A stretch of DNA of 61,701 nt from Clostridiales bacterium UBA1742 (GCA_002314935.1 DCHW01000063.1:1-61701); one strand, 5' to 3'; positions 37,465 to 47,622 are shown, counted from the first letter of the stretch. The notes: generated by a model from the letters alone, not told the origin. Numbers and translations are program-made.

Positions 37465-39096
37465 ATGAGTGATAATAAGAAAAATGAAAAGATAGAAATA
37501 GATGAAGAAAAGGCATATTTAGAATTGTGTCAAATAATTGCTGAAGCATTACAAACAGAAGATATTAATTTATTGCAAATAAGAGTTGAACAATGGAAAA
37601 AGAAATATCCATATAATAAATTTAGCAAAAATTTAAAAGCCAAAATTGATTATTTACTTAATCAGTTTTATTCTGAGGTTATAATTCAAATTTTAAAATC
37701 AATAAAAACAAACAATGAAAAAAAAGAATTTAATCAAAGAAAAGCTTTAACAAAGTTATATAAAATAATTAAAGAAACTAATGATATTAAAGATTTAAAT
37801 AAAAAAGTTGATAATTGGAAAAAAGAATTTCCAGTAGATGATTTTATGGATATGTACAAAAAAAGAGTTAAAAAATTTACTTCAAAAAAATATTTAGAAG
37901 AAAATGCATTTGATACAGATAAAGCATATTATGAATTGTATTATACATTAAAGACTAACGCAACATATGATGAATTGAAGGATAAAGTGTCCATATGGGA
38001 AAAAAATTATAATATAGGAGATAAATATTCTACAGATGATTTTAAAAAACATACAAGTGATGTTAAAAAGTTCTTAGATGATGAATATATATATTTTCTT
38101 GCAAAAGAAGATGAAAAGGAAGATACTTTATCTCAAAAAGAAACAACAGTTGCTATTCAGACAGCAAGTTATGCTAAATTAATGGAGGTTTTGGAAAAAG
38201 GAAATTTAGGGAAAACTGTTGAATGGATATATAGAAATAGAAATATTAAGTTTGGAAATTATTATAAAGAAAAGATAATTTCAAATATTGCTTTTAAGTA
38301 TCCATTTTCAACATTATCAAATAATAATTTAAAATTAAATTTAAACGAAAGAGGTCTTTCTTTTTATGAGTATCAAAATATCAATGAATCAAGAAAGTAT
38401 TTAATAACAGCTTTTTTATTCAATTTAATGCATGATACAACTTTGAATGAACAAACTTTTCAAACTGCATTCAATAAATCAGAATATGCTAAAATAGGAC
38501 AAAAGAGTAATGATATTGAAAAAGAGAATAAAAAAATAGAGAAAGAGGTTTCTACTGAAATAAAAGATGATGAAGTAAAAATTGTAACAGAACAAAAAGA
38601 AGAACAACACGAATTTAATATGAACACAAATACAGAGCAAGTTAAAGAAGAACAAATTGAGACAGAAAAAGAGGAATCTCCAACATTAGTTATTGATTTT
38701 AAAGAAGAAGTAAAAACTAATATTAAAAGTAATGATAAAAAGGATAATATATTGCATGTAATTGAACTTGAAGGAAAAGAATACCAATCAAAAAGAAATG
38801 AAAAAGAAAAATCAAAAGAAACTGACAGTAAAGTGGATATTAAGAATCAACAAGAAACTGATACATATATAATTTTAGCTCCTGATTTTATCAAAGTAAT
38901 ATATGAAAAATCTAAAGCAGCGGAAGTAATGGAGGCAGATATATTGCAAAGTGGTAAAAACTATAATATGGAGATTGAAAAAGAAGGTATTGATAATATT
39001 AGTATAGCAGATGTAGATAGGATAGCGGCTGAAGCTGTTAATGAAGAGGTAGTTAAAGAGGAAAGTTTTTTATCAATTGGAAGCATTGAAAATTAA
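37465..39096 (+). CDS. helical-repeat cytoplasmic protein of unknown function
   Basis: 543 residues, no signal peptide or membrane helix. The first 210 residues hold three repeats of about 65-70 residues built on a KAYxELxxII start and a WKKxYPxxxF end (VEQWKKKYPYNKF, VDNWKKEFPVDDF, VSIWEKNYNIGDK). A middle helical domain (about 235-350) is followed by a long Glu/Lys-rich disordered stretch (about 350-465) and an acidic end with DIKNQQETDTYIILAP. No family recognised. Its own promoter-like region; amylase follows 30 nt later. Confidence 0.8.
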   Translation: MSDNKKNEKIEIDEEKAYLELCQIIAEALQTEDINLLQIRVEQWKKKYPYNKFSKNLKAKIDYLLNQFYSEVIIQILKSIKTNNEKKEFNQRKALTKLYKIIKETNDIKDLNKKVDNWKKEFPVDDFMDMYKKRVKKFTSKKYLEENAFDTDKAYYELYYTLKTNATYDELKDKVSIWEKNYNIGDKYSTDDFKKHTSDVKKFLDDEYIYFLAKEDEKEDTLSQKETTVAIQTASYAKLMEVLEKGNLGKTVEWIYRNRNIKFGNYYKEKIISNIAFKYPFSTLSNNNLKLNLNERGLSFYEYQNINESRKYLITAFLFNLMHDTTLNEQTFQTAFNKSEYAKIGQKSNDIEKENKKIEKEVSTEIKDDEVKIVTEQKEEQHEFNMNTNTEQVKEEQIETEKEESPTLVIDFKEEVKTNIKSNDKKDNILHVIELEGKEYQSKRNEKEKSKETDSKVDIKNQQETDTYIILAPDFIKVIYEKSKAAEVMEADILQSGKNYNMEIEKEGIDNISIADVDRIAAEAVNEEVVKEESFLSIGSIEN

Positions 39097-39126
39097 AAAA
39101 ACATATACAAAAGAGGGGTAGTTTAA

Positions 39127-40569
39127 ATGGAAAAAATAAATGGAACAATTATACAATATTTTGAATGGTATATGGATTGTAATCAAAATTTATGGAATAT
39201 AATAAAAAATGATGCTAATAATTTAGCACATATGGGGTATACTGCAGTATGGTTACCACCTGCATATAAAGGAATTGGTGGTAAAAGTGAAGTTGGTTAT
39301 GGAGTGTATGATGTATATGATTTAGGAGAATTTAACCAAAAAGGTACAGTGAAAACAAAATATGGTTCTAAAGATGAGTACATAAATTGTATTTCTGAAT
39401 TAAAAAAGAATAATATTCAAAGTTATGCGGATATTGTATTAAATCATAAAATGGGTGCAGATAAAATTCAAACTATTCCAGCTTGTAAAGTTGAGTGGAA
39501 TAATCATAATTCTAATAACTCAACAGAAGAGTTCGTAAAAGTTGCAACTAAATTTACTTTTCCAGCAAGACATCATAAATACTCTACTTTTGAATGGAAT
39601 TGGACACATTTTGATGGAATTGATTACAATGAAGCAACAAAAGAAAATGCAATTTTTAAATTTAAAGATAAAACATGGGATGAATCAGTTGATGAAGAAA
39701 ATGGAAATTATGATTATTTAATTGGGGCGGATTTAGATTTTAGTAATAAACAAGTTGTTAATGAATGCAAAAATTGGGGAGAATGGTATTTAGATATTAC
39801 AAATATAGATGGGTTTAGACTTGATGCTGTAAAACATATTGGAAGTGAATTTTATAAAGACTGGATAAAATATTTAAGGGAAACAACAAATAAACAATTA
39901 TTTACAGTAGGAGAATATTGGAATGGAGATATAGAGAAATTACATAAATATATAACAGAAACTGAAGGAGAAATTTCATTATTTGATGTTCCACTTCATT
40001 ATAATTTATATGCTGCTTCAAAAGATGAAAATTATGATTTATCCAAAATTTTAGATCATACTTTAGTAAAAGAAAATCCATGTAAAGCTGTAACTTTTGT
40101 AGATAATCATGATACACAACCGGGGCAATCTTTAGAAAGTTTTGTAGAGGATTGGTTTAAGACATCTGCATATTCTTTAATTTTATTAAGAAATGAAGGA
40201 TATCCTTGTGTGTTTTATGGAGATTATAAAGGAATACCACATAATGATATAAAAGCTGTAAATGGAATAAATAAATTAATGTTACTAAGAAAAAACAAAG
40301 CATATGGTGAACAATATGATTATTTTGATAACAATAATTTTATTGGGTGGACTAGGAGAGGTACTAAAGAACATAAAAATTCAGGACTTGCAGTTGTAAT
40401 ATCTAATGCAGGATATGGAGAAAAAAGAATGTATATTGGAGAAGAATTTGCTAATAAAGTTTTTATTGATTGTATAGGTAATTGTAAAGAGGAAGTAATA
40501 GTTGATAATGATGGGTGTGCAAATTTTAAAGTTATGGAAAAATCTGTTTCTGTATGGATAAAAAAATAG
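39127..40569 (+). CDS. cytoplasmic alpha-amylase (GH13)
   Basis: 480 residues, no signal peptide. TAVWLPPAYKGIG, DIVLNHKMGAD (region I), GFRLDAVKHIG (nucleophile Asp), TVGEYWNGD (acid Glu) and FVDNHDTQPGQ (transition-state Asp) are complete. It resembles the AmyS/liquefying GH13_5 type. It would degrade internal alpha-1,4-glucans. Ribosome site GAGGGGTAG. Confidence 0.94.
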   Translation: MEKINGTIIQYFEWYMDCNQNLWNIIKNDANNLAHMGYTAVWLPPAYKGIGGKSEVGYGVYDVYDLGEFNQKGTVKTKYGSKDEYINCISELKKNNIQSYADIVLNHKMGADKIQTIPACKVEWNNHNSNNSTEEFVKVATKFTFPARHHKYSTFEWNWTHFDGIDYNEATKENAIFKFKDKTWDESVDEENGNYDYLIGADLDFSNKQVVNECKNWGEWYLDITNIDGFRLDAVKHIGSEFYKDWIKYLRETTNKQLFTVGEYWNGDIEKLHKYITETEGEISLFDVPLHYNLYAASKDENYDLSKILDHTLVKENPCKAVTFVDNHDTQPGQSLESFVEDWFKTSAYSLILLRNEGYPCVFYGDYKGIPHNDIKAVNGINKLMLLRKNKAYGEQYDYFDNNNFIGWTRRGTKEHKNSGLAVVISNAGYGEKRMYIGEEFANKVFIDCIGNCKEEVIVDNDGCANFKVMEKSVSVWIKK

Positions 40570-40577
40570 GAGGAAAA

Positions 40578-42534
40578 ATGTTTAAATTACATTCAGAATA
40601 TAAACCAACTGGTGATCAGCCAAAAGCAATAGAATATTTAAGCAAACGGAATAGAAGATGGGAAAAAATTTCAAACCCTATTAGGTGTTACTGGAAGTGG
40701 AAAAACTTTTACCATGGCTAATATTATAGAAAAAGTTCAAAAACCAACTATTGTTTTAGCACATAATAAAACATTAGCAGGACAGTTATATTCCGAATTT
40801 AAAGAATTTTTTCCTGAAAATTCAGTTGAGTATTTTGTTTCATATTATGATTATTATCAACCTGAAAGCTATATACCATCATCAGATACTTATATAGAAA
40901 AAGATGCATCAATTAATGATGAGATAGACAAATTACGTCATTCTGCAACATTGTCATTATTTGAACGTAAAGATGTAATTATTGTTGCATCTGTTTCTTG
41001 TATATATGGTTTAGGTGACCCAGAGGACTATGAATTACTTATGATGTCTTTAAGACCTGGTATGCAAGAATCAAGAAATGAAATAATGAAAAAGTTAATT
41101 GAAATGCAATATACCAGAAATGAAATAGATTTTAAACGTGGTACTTTTAGAGCAAAAGGTGATATTTTAGAAATATATCCATCAAATAAAGAAGAAAGTG
41201 CTTTAAGAGTAGAATTTTGGGGAGATGAAATAGAAAAAATTTCTGAAATTAATCCTTTAAATGGTAAATCAATTGGAATTAGAAATCATGTTTTAATAGG
41301 ACCTAATTCTCATTATGTTGCTGCTGAAGGAAAATTAAAAAATGCAATATCTAATATTGAAGATGAATTAAAAGAGAGGATAGAATATTTTAAGCAAAAC
41401 AATAAATTAATCGAAGCTCAAAGAATAGAAGAAAGAACAAATTTTGATATAGAAATGCTTATAGAAACTGGTTTTTGCCAAGGAATAGAAAATTATTCAC
41501 GACATATAAGTGGTAGAGAAGCGGGATCGGCTCCATATACATTATTTGATTATTTACCTAAAGATTTTTTATTATTTATAGATGAGTCACATGCTACAAT
41601 TCCACAAGTCAGAGCAATGTATAACGGCGATAGAGCTAGAAAAGACTCTTTAGTAAATTATGGATTTAGATTACCATCTGCATATGATAATAGGCCATTA
41701 AAATTTAATGAATTTGAAAATAGAATTAATCAATGTATTTTTGTAAGTGCAACACCAGCAGATTACGAAAAAGAGCAAGCAAAAGATAATGTTGTTGAGC
41801 AAATTATAAGACCAACAGGATTACTAGATCCTATTATTGAGGTTAAACCGGTTGAAAATCAAATAGATGATTTAATAAACGAAATACGTATAAGAGCAGA
41901 AAAAAGAGAAAGAGTACTTGTTACAACTCTTACAAAAAAACAGGCTGAAGATTTGACAGCATATTTAAAAAGTCTTGATATTAAAGTTAATTATATGCAT
42001 TCAGATACAAAAGCTTTAGAAAGAATGGAAATAATAAGAAATTTAAGACTTGGAGAATTTGATGTCTTAGTAGGAATTAATCTTTTAAGAGAAGGGTTAG
42101 ATATTCCAGAGGTTTCTTTAGTTGCAATATTAGATGCTGATAAAGAAGGGTTTTTGCGTTCTGAACGTTCACTTATACAAACAATTGGTCGAGCTGCAAG
42201 AAATTCAGAAGGTAAAGTTATAATGTATGCAGATGAACTAACAGGTGGAATGGAAAAAGCAATATCAGAAACAAACAGAAGAAGAAAAATACAAGAAGAA
42301 TATAATATAAAAAATAATATAACACCAAAAACAATAAAAAAATCTGTTAGAGAAACAATAAAAGCTACTATTGTAGAAGATGTATCAAGCAAATATGATA
42401 TTAATAAAGATGAGAGCTTAGAAGATATAATAAAAAAATTAACAGATGAAATGCTTAAATTTGCTACAAATATGGAATTTGAAAAAGCTGCAGAATTGAG
42501 AGATAAAATAAAAGAATTAGAAAAATTATTATAA
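40578..42534 (+). CDS. uvrB: excinuclease ABC subunit B, read through one CGG +1 shift
   Basis: Joined product of 651 residues, the normal UvrB length. It starts MFKLHSEYKPTGDQPKAIEY at ATG 40578 (AGGAGG). At C40647 (AAA-C-GGA) skipping C gives Gly24 and then IEDGKKFQTLLGVTGSGKT, that is, the Walker A. Later come the beta-hairpin YYDYYQPESYIPSSDTYIEK, helicase motifs (FIDESHATIPQ, LLREGLDIPE, IGRAARN) and the C-terminal UVR motif. Unshifted, only 23 native codons precede nonsense. Nucleotide excision repair: damage verification with UvrA. Confidence 0.95.
40644..40650 (+). other. CGG +1 recoding site 6 (uvrB)
   Basis: Layout AAA-C-GGA. Skipping C40647 gives Gly24. Confidence 0.85.
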
Positions 42535-42584
42535 TAAAGAAAACCACCTGCAAAAGCAAGTGGTAAAAGTCTGTATCTTAAAAG

Positions 42585-42944
42585 TTATCTTACCAAAGGA
42601 AGTGTTTCATTACCTTCCTTTATATTTTTTTTCTTTGCAGTTATGTTTAACTGCTGGGCCAAATTAAGATTTGGCGGGAACGTACGTATCTCACCAGATA
42701 AATAACTCAATACAAATTGAGAATATCCGGAAACAAAAGCGTTTTCCCATGATACGGTTGAATATAAAGCGCGTTTATGATTTTCCTTTGTTTCATCATG
42801 ACGGATTACCATAAAACCATTTCGCTCTAAGCGACGCGCTTCTGAACTAAAAAGCTTAAGAGTGACAGAATATTTACCTGACTCAGCAGCTTTTGCTAAT
42901 GCAAATTCCCGTTTTTCACGACGAGAATCATTCATTATATTCAT
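42585..42944 (-). CDS. foreign-looking protein of unknown function with an in-frame CGG arginine
   Basis: 119 residues, soluble, starting MNIMNDSRREKREFALAKAA. ATG 42944 follows GAAAGGAATGATG; an upstream ATG at 42974 is possible. Codon use is richer in CGT, CGC and GC-ending codons than its neighbours. Arg12 is encoded by CGG (42909-42911 on minus), which native genes avoid. Together with 43152-43463 it separates uvrB from uvrA. No family recognised; likely acquired by transfer. Confidence 0.7.
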   Translation of the reverse strand: MNIMNDSRREKREFALAKAAESGKYSVTLKLFSSEARRLERNGFMVIRHDETKENHKRALYSTVSWENAFVSGYSQFVLSYLSGEIRTFPPNLNLAQQLNITAKKKNIKEGNETLPLVR

Positions 42945-43006
42945 TTCATCATTCCTTTCATCAGTGTATTGCATATAAATTTTACAGACTTTTTAGGTAA
43001 TTTAAA

Positions 43007-43026
43007 GTAGCAAATTAATCTGCTAC
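43007..43026. repeat. inverted repeat between divergent foreign genes
   Basis: GTAGCA and TGCTAC separated by 8 nt, in the shared upstream region of the divergent pair; possible operator. Confidence 0.45.
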
Positions 43027-43086
43027 AAAAAATAAAACACCTTAGCAATATTTTACCATATTATGTAAAGTTTTACAAGCTTTGAG

Positions 43087-43115
43087 TTGATAAAATGTAC
43101 ATAATGTTGTATAAT
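43087..43115 (+). promoter_or_regulatory. promoter of the 103-residue gene
   Basis: TTGATA 43087 and TATAAT 43110, spacer 17 bp. Confidence 0.7.
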
Positions 43116-43151
43116 ATAAGTGCATAATATTTTGAAAAGGAGGAATTCTGC

Positions 43152-43463
43152 GTGAAAAAAATTTCATACGGAATTAGCCGAGGATTTATTCTTCCAAATG
43201 GAGATATTGCTCGGACAGGCACAAGGCATGACGATATTGCACTCGATTATCTCAATAATCATATTGATTTAAGAAATGAATATGATAAAATTGGAGGAAA
43301 TCTATGCGATTTCATGGTATGTCATCTCGGGGCCCTTAAAGTGGGAAATAATATAGGTAATCCTAAAGTAATTACTTACAAGGACCGGAGGGATATTCCA
43401 AAAGCATTTTGGGCCTATATAGATTATTATCAACGACAAGGATACAATGTTGATAAAGTCTAA
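43152..43463 (+). CDS. foreign-looking protein of unknown function with two in-frame CGG arginines
   Basis: 103 residues, GTG start after AAAAGGAGG. The sequence (SYGISRGFILPNGDIARTG, ITYKDRRDIPKAFWAYIDYY) is not a family I know. Codon use differs from neighbours (CGA, AGG, CTC, GGC present), and CGG occurs in frame at codons 21 (43212) and 79 (43386) where it must mean Arg for the frame to continue. Flanked by its own promoter and terminator. Probably acquired. Confidence 0.75.
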   Translation: MKKISYGISRGFILPNGDIARTGTRHDDIALDYLNNHIDLRNEYDKIGGNLCDFMVCHLGALKVGNNIGNPKVITYKDRRDIPKAFWAYIDYYQRQGYNVDKV

Positions 43464-43466
43464 TTT

Positions 43467-43502
43467 AAAAGCAATCTGTTGACTACAGGTTGCTTTTTTT
43501 GT
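43467..43502 (+). terminator. terminator of the 103-residue gene
   Basis: AAAAGCAATCTGT pairs with ACAGGTTGCTTTT and is followed by T's. Confidence 0.85.
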
Positions 43503-43546
43503 ATGTACTATGATATAATATTTAATATTTTGTGGGGGAATTACTG

Positions 43547-46371
43547 ATGAATGACAATATTATAATAAAAGGCGCTAAAGAACATAATTTAAAAAATATA
43601 AATTTAACAATTCCAAGAGATAAACTTGTAGTTATAACAGGACTTTCTGGATCTGGTAAGTCATCTCTAGCATTTGATACGTTATATGCTGAAGGACAAA
43701 GAAGATATGTAGAAAGCTTATCTAGTTATGCTAGACAATTTTTAGGGATAATGCAAAAACCTAATGTAGAATCTATAGAAGGATTAAGTCCTGCAATTTC
43801 GATTGATCAAAAGACTACATCCAAAAATCCTCGTTCAACAGTAGGAACAGTTACAGAAATATATGATTATATTCGTTTGCTTTATGCAAGAATTGGAGTG
43901 CCACATTGTCCAAATTGTGGTAAAAAAATAGAAAAACAGTCAATAGATCAAATAATAGATACAATAATGGAATTACCACTTGGAACAAAAATTCAGATAC
44001 TTTCACCTGTTGTTAGAGGAAAAAAAGGTGAGAATACCAAACTTATAGAAAGTTTTGCTAAGGAAGGCTTTGTAAGAGCAAGAATTGATGGTGAAATAAT
44101 TGAACTTGGTGATGAAATAAAAATTGATGGTAAGAAAAAACATAATATAGATATTATTGTAGATAGACTTGTAGTTAAAGAAGATATTAGAAGTAGATTA
44201 ACTGAAAGTGTTGAGGTTGCATTAAAATATGCAAATGGATTGGTTGTAATTGATGTAAATAAAGAAAAAGAAATATTATTTAGCCAAAATTATGCATGTC
44301 CAGATTGCAATATTGCGATAGAGGAATTATCTCCTAGAATGTTTTCTTTTAATAATCCATTTGGAGCTTGTCCAGAATGTTCAGGTATTGGATATGTTAT
44401 GAAGATAGATGAAGATTTAGTAATTCCGGACAAGAATAAAACATTATATGATGGTGTAAAAGCTTTTGGTGCAAGTACAATGAAAAAAGGCGATACAATG
44501 GCTAAAATGTATTTTGAAAGTATTGCAAAGAAGTATAATGTTGATATTTCTGTTCCAATAAAAAAATTACCAAGAACATTTTTGGATAAAATATTATATG
44601 GAACTGGAAACGAAATTATTGATTTTGAGTATGAGTCTGCAGCTGGAAAAAGAACTTTTTCAACACCTTTTGAAGGTGTAATACCTACTTTAGATAGAAG
44701 ATATAGAGAAACAAAATCTCAAGGAATGAGAGATTTTTATGAATTTTATATGTCAAACCATGATTGTACATTATGTAATGGCGCAAGACTAAAAAAAGAA
44801 AGTTTATCTGTTACTGTAGGCAATAAAAATATAAATCAACTTACAAATATGTCTATTGTAAAAATTAAAGACTTTTTAAATACTTTAAAATTGAATAAAA
44901 CAGAAATTTTAATTTCTGAACAAATATTAAAAGAGATAGATAAAAGATTACAATTTTTAATAGATGTTGGACTTGAATATTTAACTTTGGCTAGACCAGC
45001 TGGTACTTTATCAGGAGGAGAAGCCCAAAGAATAAGATTGGCAACTCAAATAGGATCAGGATTAACAGGGGTGCTATATATACTTGATGAACCAAGTATT
45101 GGTTTACATCAAAGAGATAATAACAAATTAATTGATACATTAAAGAGACTAAGAGATTTAGGAAATAGTGTTTTAGTAGTTGAACATGACGAAGATACTA
45201 TGTATGCTGCAGATCAAATAATAGATATTGGGCCAGAAGCAGGAATAAGAGGTGGAAATCTTATTGCACAAGGAACTGTAGAAGAAATAAAAAAAGTTTC
45301 AAATTCTATTACTGGTCAATATTTAAGTGGAAATAAAAGAATATCTGTTCCAGAAAAAAGAAGAAAACCAAAAAGGGAAAGTATTAAAATAAAAAATGCG
45401 ACACAAAATAATCTTAAAAATTTAGATGTTACAATTCCTCTAGGCGTATTTACTTGTGTAACTGGTGTATCAGGTTCACGGAAAGAGTAGTTTAATAAAC
45501 GAGGTTCTATATAAAAGCTTAGCACAAAAAATGTATAAATCATCGGATAGACCAGGAAATTGTGAAGAAATAATAGGAATTGAAAATATTGATAAAATCA
45601 TTAATATAGATCAATCACCTATTGGAAGAACACCTCGTTCAAATCCTGCGACATATACAGGAGTATTTGATTTAATAAGAGATATATTCACAGAAACAAA
45701 CGAAGCAAAAATTAGGGGATATAAAAAAGGAAGATTTAGTTTTAATGTTGCTGGTGGAAGATGCGAGGCTTGTCAAGGAGATGGAGTTTTAAAAATTGAA
45801 ATGCATTTTTTACCTGATGTATATGTACCTTGTGAAGTTTGCAAAGGAAAAAGATATAACAAAGAAACACTTGAGGTTAAATATAAAGGAAAAAGTATAT
45901 CTGATGTATTAGAAATGACAGTGGAAGATGCGTTAACATTTTTTAATAATATACCAAGAATAAAACAAAAAATACAAACACTATATGATGTTGGACTTCG
46001 GATATATTAAATTAGGTCAACCATCAACTACACTATCAGGAGGAGAAGCTCAAAGAATAAAACTTGCAACTGAACTTTCAAAAAGAGCAACTGGAAAGAC
46101 TTTATATATATTAGATGAACCAACAACAGGATTGCATATGGCGGATGTTCATAAATTGGTTGATATATTACAAAGACTAGTTGATACTGGAAATACAATA
46201 GTTGTTATAGAACATAATTTGGATTTAATAAAAACAGCAGATTATATTATAGATTTAGGACCTGAAGGTGGAGACAAAGGTGGAGAAATTATAGCAACAG
46301 GAACGCCAGAACAAATAATAAAAAATGATAAATCATATACAGGAAAATTTTTAAAAAAATATTTAAATTAG
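43547..46371 (+). CDS. uvrA: excinuclease ABC subunit A, read through two CGG +1 shifts
   Basis: Joined product of 940 residues, the canonical UvrA length. First ABC half: GLSGSGKSSLAFDTLYAEG, zinc CPNCGKK, CPECSG, signature LSGGEAQRIRLAT. At C45479 (TCA-C-GGA) skipping C gives Gly645 next to Lys646 in the second Walker A, GVSGSGKSSLINEVL. At C45999 (CTT-C-GGA) skipping C gives Gly818, then YIKLGQPSTTLSGGEAQR. Zinc CEACQGDG and CEVCKGK lie between. Unshifted frames stop two codons after each CGG. ATG 43547 follows GGGGGAA. Damage recognition in excision repair. Confidence 0.96.
45476..45482 (+). other. CGG +1 recoding site 7 (uvrA, second Walker A)
   Basis: Layout TCA-C-GGA then AAG. Skipping C45479 builds the GSGKS loop; unshifted reads CGG AAA GAG TAG. 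Confidence 0.88.
45996..46002 (+). other. CGG +1 recoding site 8 (uvrA, before second signature)
   Basis: Layout CTT-C-GGA. Skipping C45999 gives Gly818; unshifted reads CGG ATA TAT TAA. Confidence 0.85.
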
Positions 46372-46380
46372 GAGGTTAAT

Positions 46381-46875
46381 ATGACAGAGGAAAATTTATT
46401 TGCAGAATATAGAAATATGTCTGGAGAGCAAAAAAGATATTTAGGTAAAAGAAAAAAAATAATAACAGCATATGAGTTTTTAAAAACATATAAAGAATTA
46501 GAAAATGGAGAAATTACTGATGAATTAAAAATAAAAGCGCAAGAATATTTTTGGGCTCAAAATTCTATAACTTGTTTAGATGATATAATACCATCTGGTG
46601 TACCAAATAGTAGAGTTATTAATGCATACAACAATATTAAAGAAAATGCTAGTACAAATTTTATAAAATTTTATGAAAGCTATATGAGAAAAATTGATAA
46701 AAATTTTTCTGAAGAATGTACAAATAATGCAGTTGAAGATATGCATATAGCATATGAAACATATTGTTTAGCTAATAATATGGAAATTGTTCCAAGAACA
46801 AATGAAGAATTAAAACTTGTGTACTTGGCTATAAAAACAAAAGAATTAAATAATGAAAATGAAATAGAAAAATAA
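46381..46875 (+). CDS. small soluble protein of unknown function
   Basis: 164 residues, charged and helical (NLFAEYRNMSGEQKRYLGKR), no membrane helix or known motif. It starts 9 nt after uvrA with AGGAGGTTAAT, so it is likely co-transcribed with uvrA. Confidence 0.75.
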   Translation: MTEENLFAEYRNMSGEQKRYLGKRKKIITAYEFLKTYKELENGEITDELKIKAQEYFWAQNSITCLDDIIPSGVPNSRVINAYNNIKENASTNFIKFYESYMRKIDKNFSEECTNNAVEDMHIAYETYCLANNMEIVPRTNEELKLVYLAIKTKELNNENEIEK

Positions 46876-46902
46876 AAATGGCATATAGCCATTTTTATTT
46901 TT
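46875..46902. terminator. bidirectional terminator
   Basis: AAAAATGGC and GCCATTTTT arms around ATATA, between the convergent genes. Confidence 0.85.
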
Positions 46903-46987
46903 CTTGTTTATTATTTTGAGAATTACTTTGCTTGTGTTCAGATGTATTTTTATTTTCATTTTTTGTATTCTTTTTACTTTTACCCAT
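46895..46987 (-). CDS. 30-residue hydrophilic peptide
   Basis: MGKSKKNTKNENKNTSEHK and 11 more residues, entirely Lys/Asn/Gln/Ser-rich, with a very good ribosome site GGAGGTGTTAAAT and its own terminator. Composition recalls minor small spore proteins, but no family can be assigned. Confidence 0.65.
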   Translation of the reverse strand: MGKSKKNTKNENKNTSEHKQSNSQNNKQEK

Positions 46988-47098
46988 ATTTAACACCTCC
47001 GATTATATATTTATTATTTTCATAAAAATAATAAATATACTATTAAATATTCAAAAATTAAGATATAATAAAATAAATTTTAGAAAAGAGTAATTTAT

Positions 47099-47565
47099 AT
47101 GAAAAATATTGTAAATAAACTAATTATTAATAATGAAACAATTGCTTGTATGGAGTCTTGTACAGGTGGAATGTTAGCAAGTGAAATAACAAATATTGAT
47201 GGTGCTTCTAATGTGTTTGAATTAGGAATAGTAACATATTCTAATGAACAAAAAATAAAGTATGGTATAGAAGAAACAATTATAAAAAAATATACTGTTT
47301 ATAGTGTTGAAGTAGCTAATGATATGGCAAAACAAGTTTGTAAAATTGCAAATTCTACTTATGGAATTGGAATAACACGGTAAGCTTCGGTAAAGATGAT
47401 ACTAAAAACCCTAGATCTAATAACAATGAGGTATATATAGGTATTTACAATACTAAATACAATAAAATTAATTCATATATAATAAATCCTCTTGGAAACA
47501 ATAAATACGAAAAAAAGTGTAGTGTTGTAAGATTCATATCAAACAAACTTTATGAAATAATATAG
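47099..47565 (+). CDS. CinA C-terminal-type nicotinamide-nucleotide amidase, read through two CGG +1 shifts
   Basis: Joined product of 154 residues, the normal length of a single-domain CinA/PncC protein. ACMESCTGGMLASEIT is the family start and GIVTYSNEQKIKYG follows. At C47378 (ACA-C-GGT) and C47388 (CTT-C-GGT) two Cs must be skipped within eleven bases to read GIGITGKLGKDDTKNP, the family's GVTGxxG loop, and the rest (EVYIGIYN) to TAG 47563. Each unshifted CGG is followed at once by TAA. Hydrolyses NMN to nicotinate mononucleotide in the family. Confidence 0.88.
47375..47381 (+). other. CGG +1 recoding site 9 (cinA-type, first)
   Basis: Layout ACA-C-GGT. Skipping C47378 gives Gly94; unshifted reads CGG TAA. 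Confidence 0.85.
47385..47391 (+). other. CGG +1 recoding site 10 (cinA-type, second)
   Basis: Layout CTT-C-GGT. Skipping C47388 gives Gly97; unshifted reads CGG TAA. Only two codons separate it from site 9. Confidence 0.85.
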
Positions 47566-47621
47566 AATAAACCTCCGGTTTTATTAATATAATTTATTAT
47601 TAACAAAACAGGAGGTTTATT
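47566..47621 (+). promoter_or_regulatory. hairpin holding promoter box and Shine-Dalgarno of the 203-residue gene
   Basis: AATAAACCTCC (directly after the cinA-type stop) pairs perfectly with GGAGGTTTATT, which is the ribosome site of ATG 47623. A TATAAT box at 47588 lies in the loop. In read-through RNA the ribosome site is closed; RNA started inside the loop lacks the 5' arm. Confidence 0.65.
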
Positions 47622-47622
47622 A

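Noticed and set aside
38520..38860. Glu/Lys-rich repeats as a DNA repeat array
   Set aside because: Low-complexity coding sequence without a regular nucleotide period.
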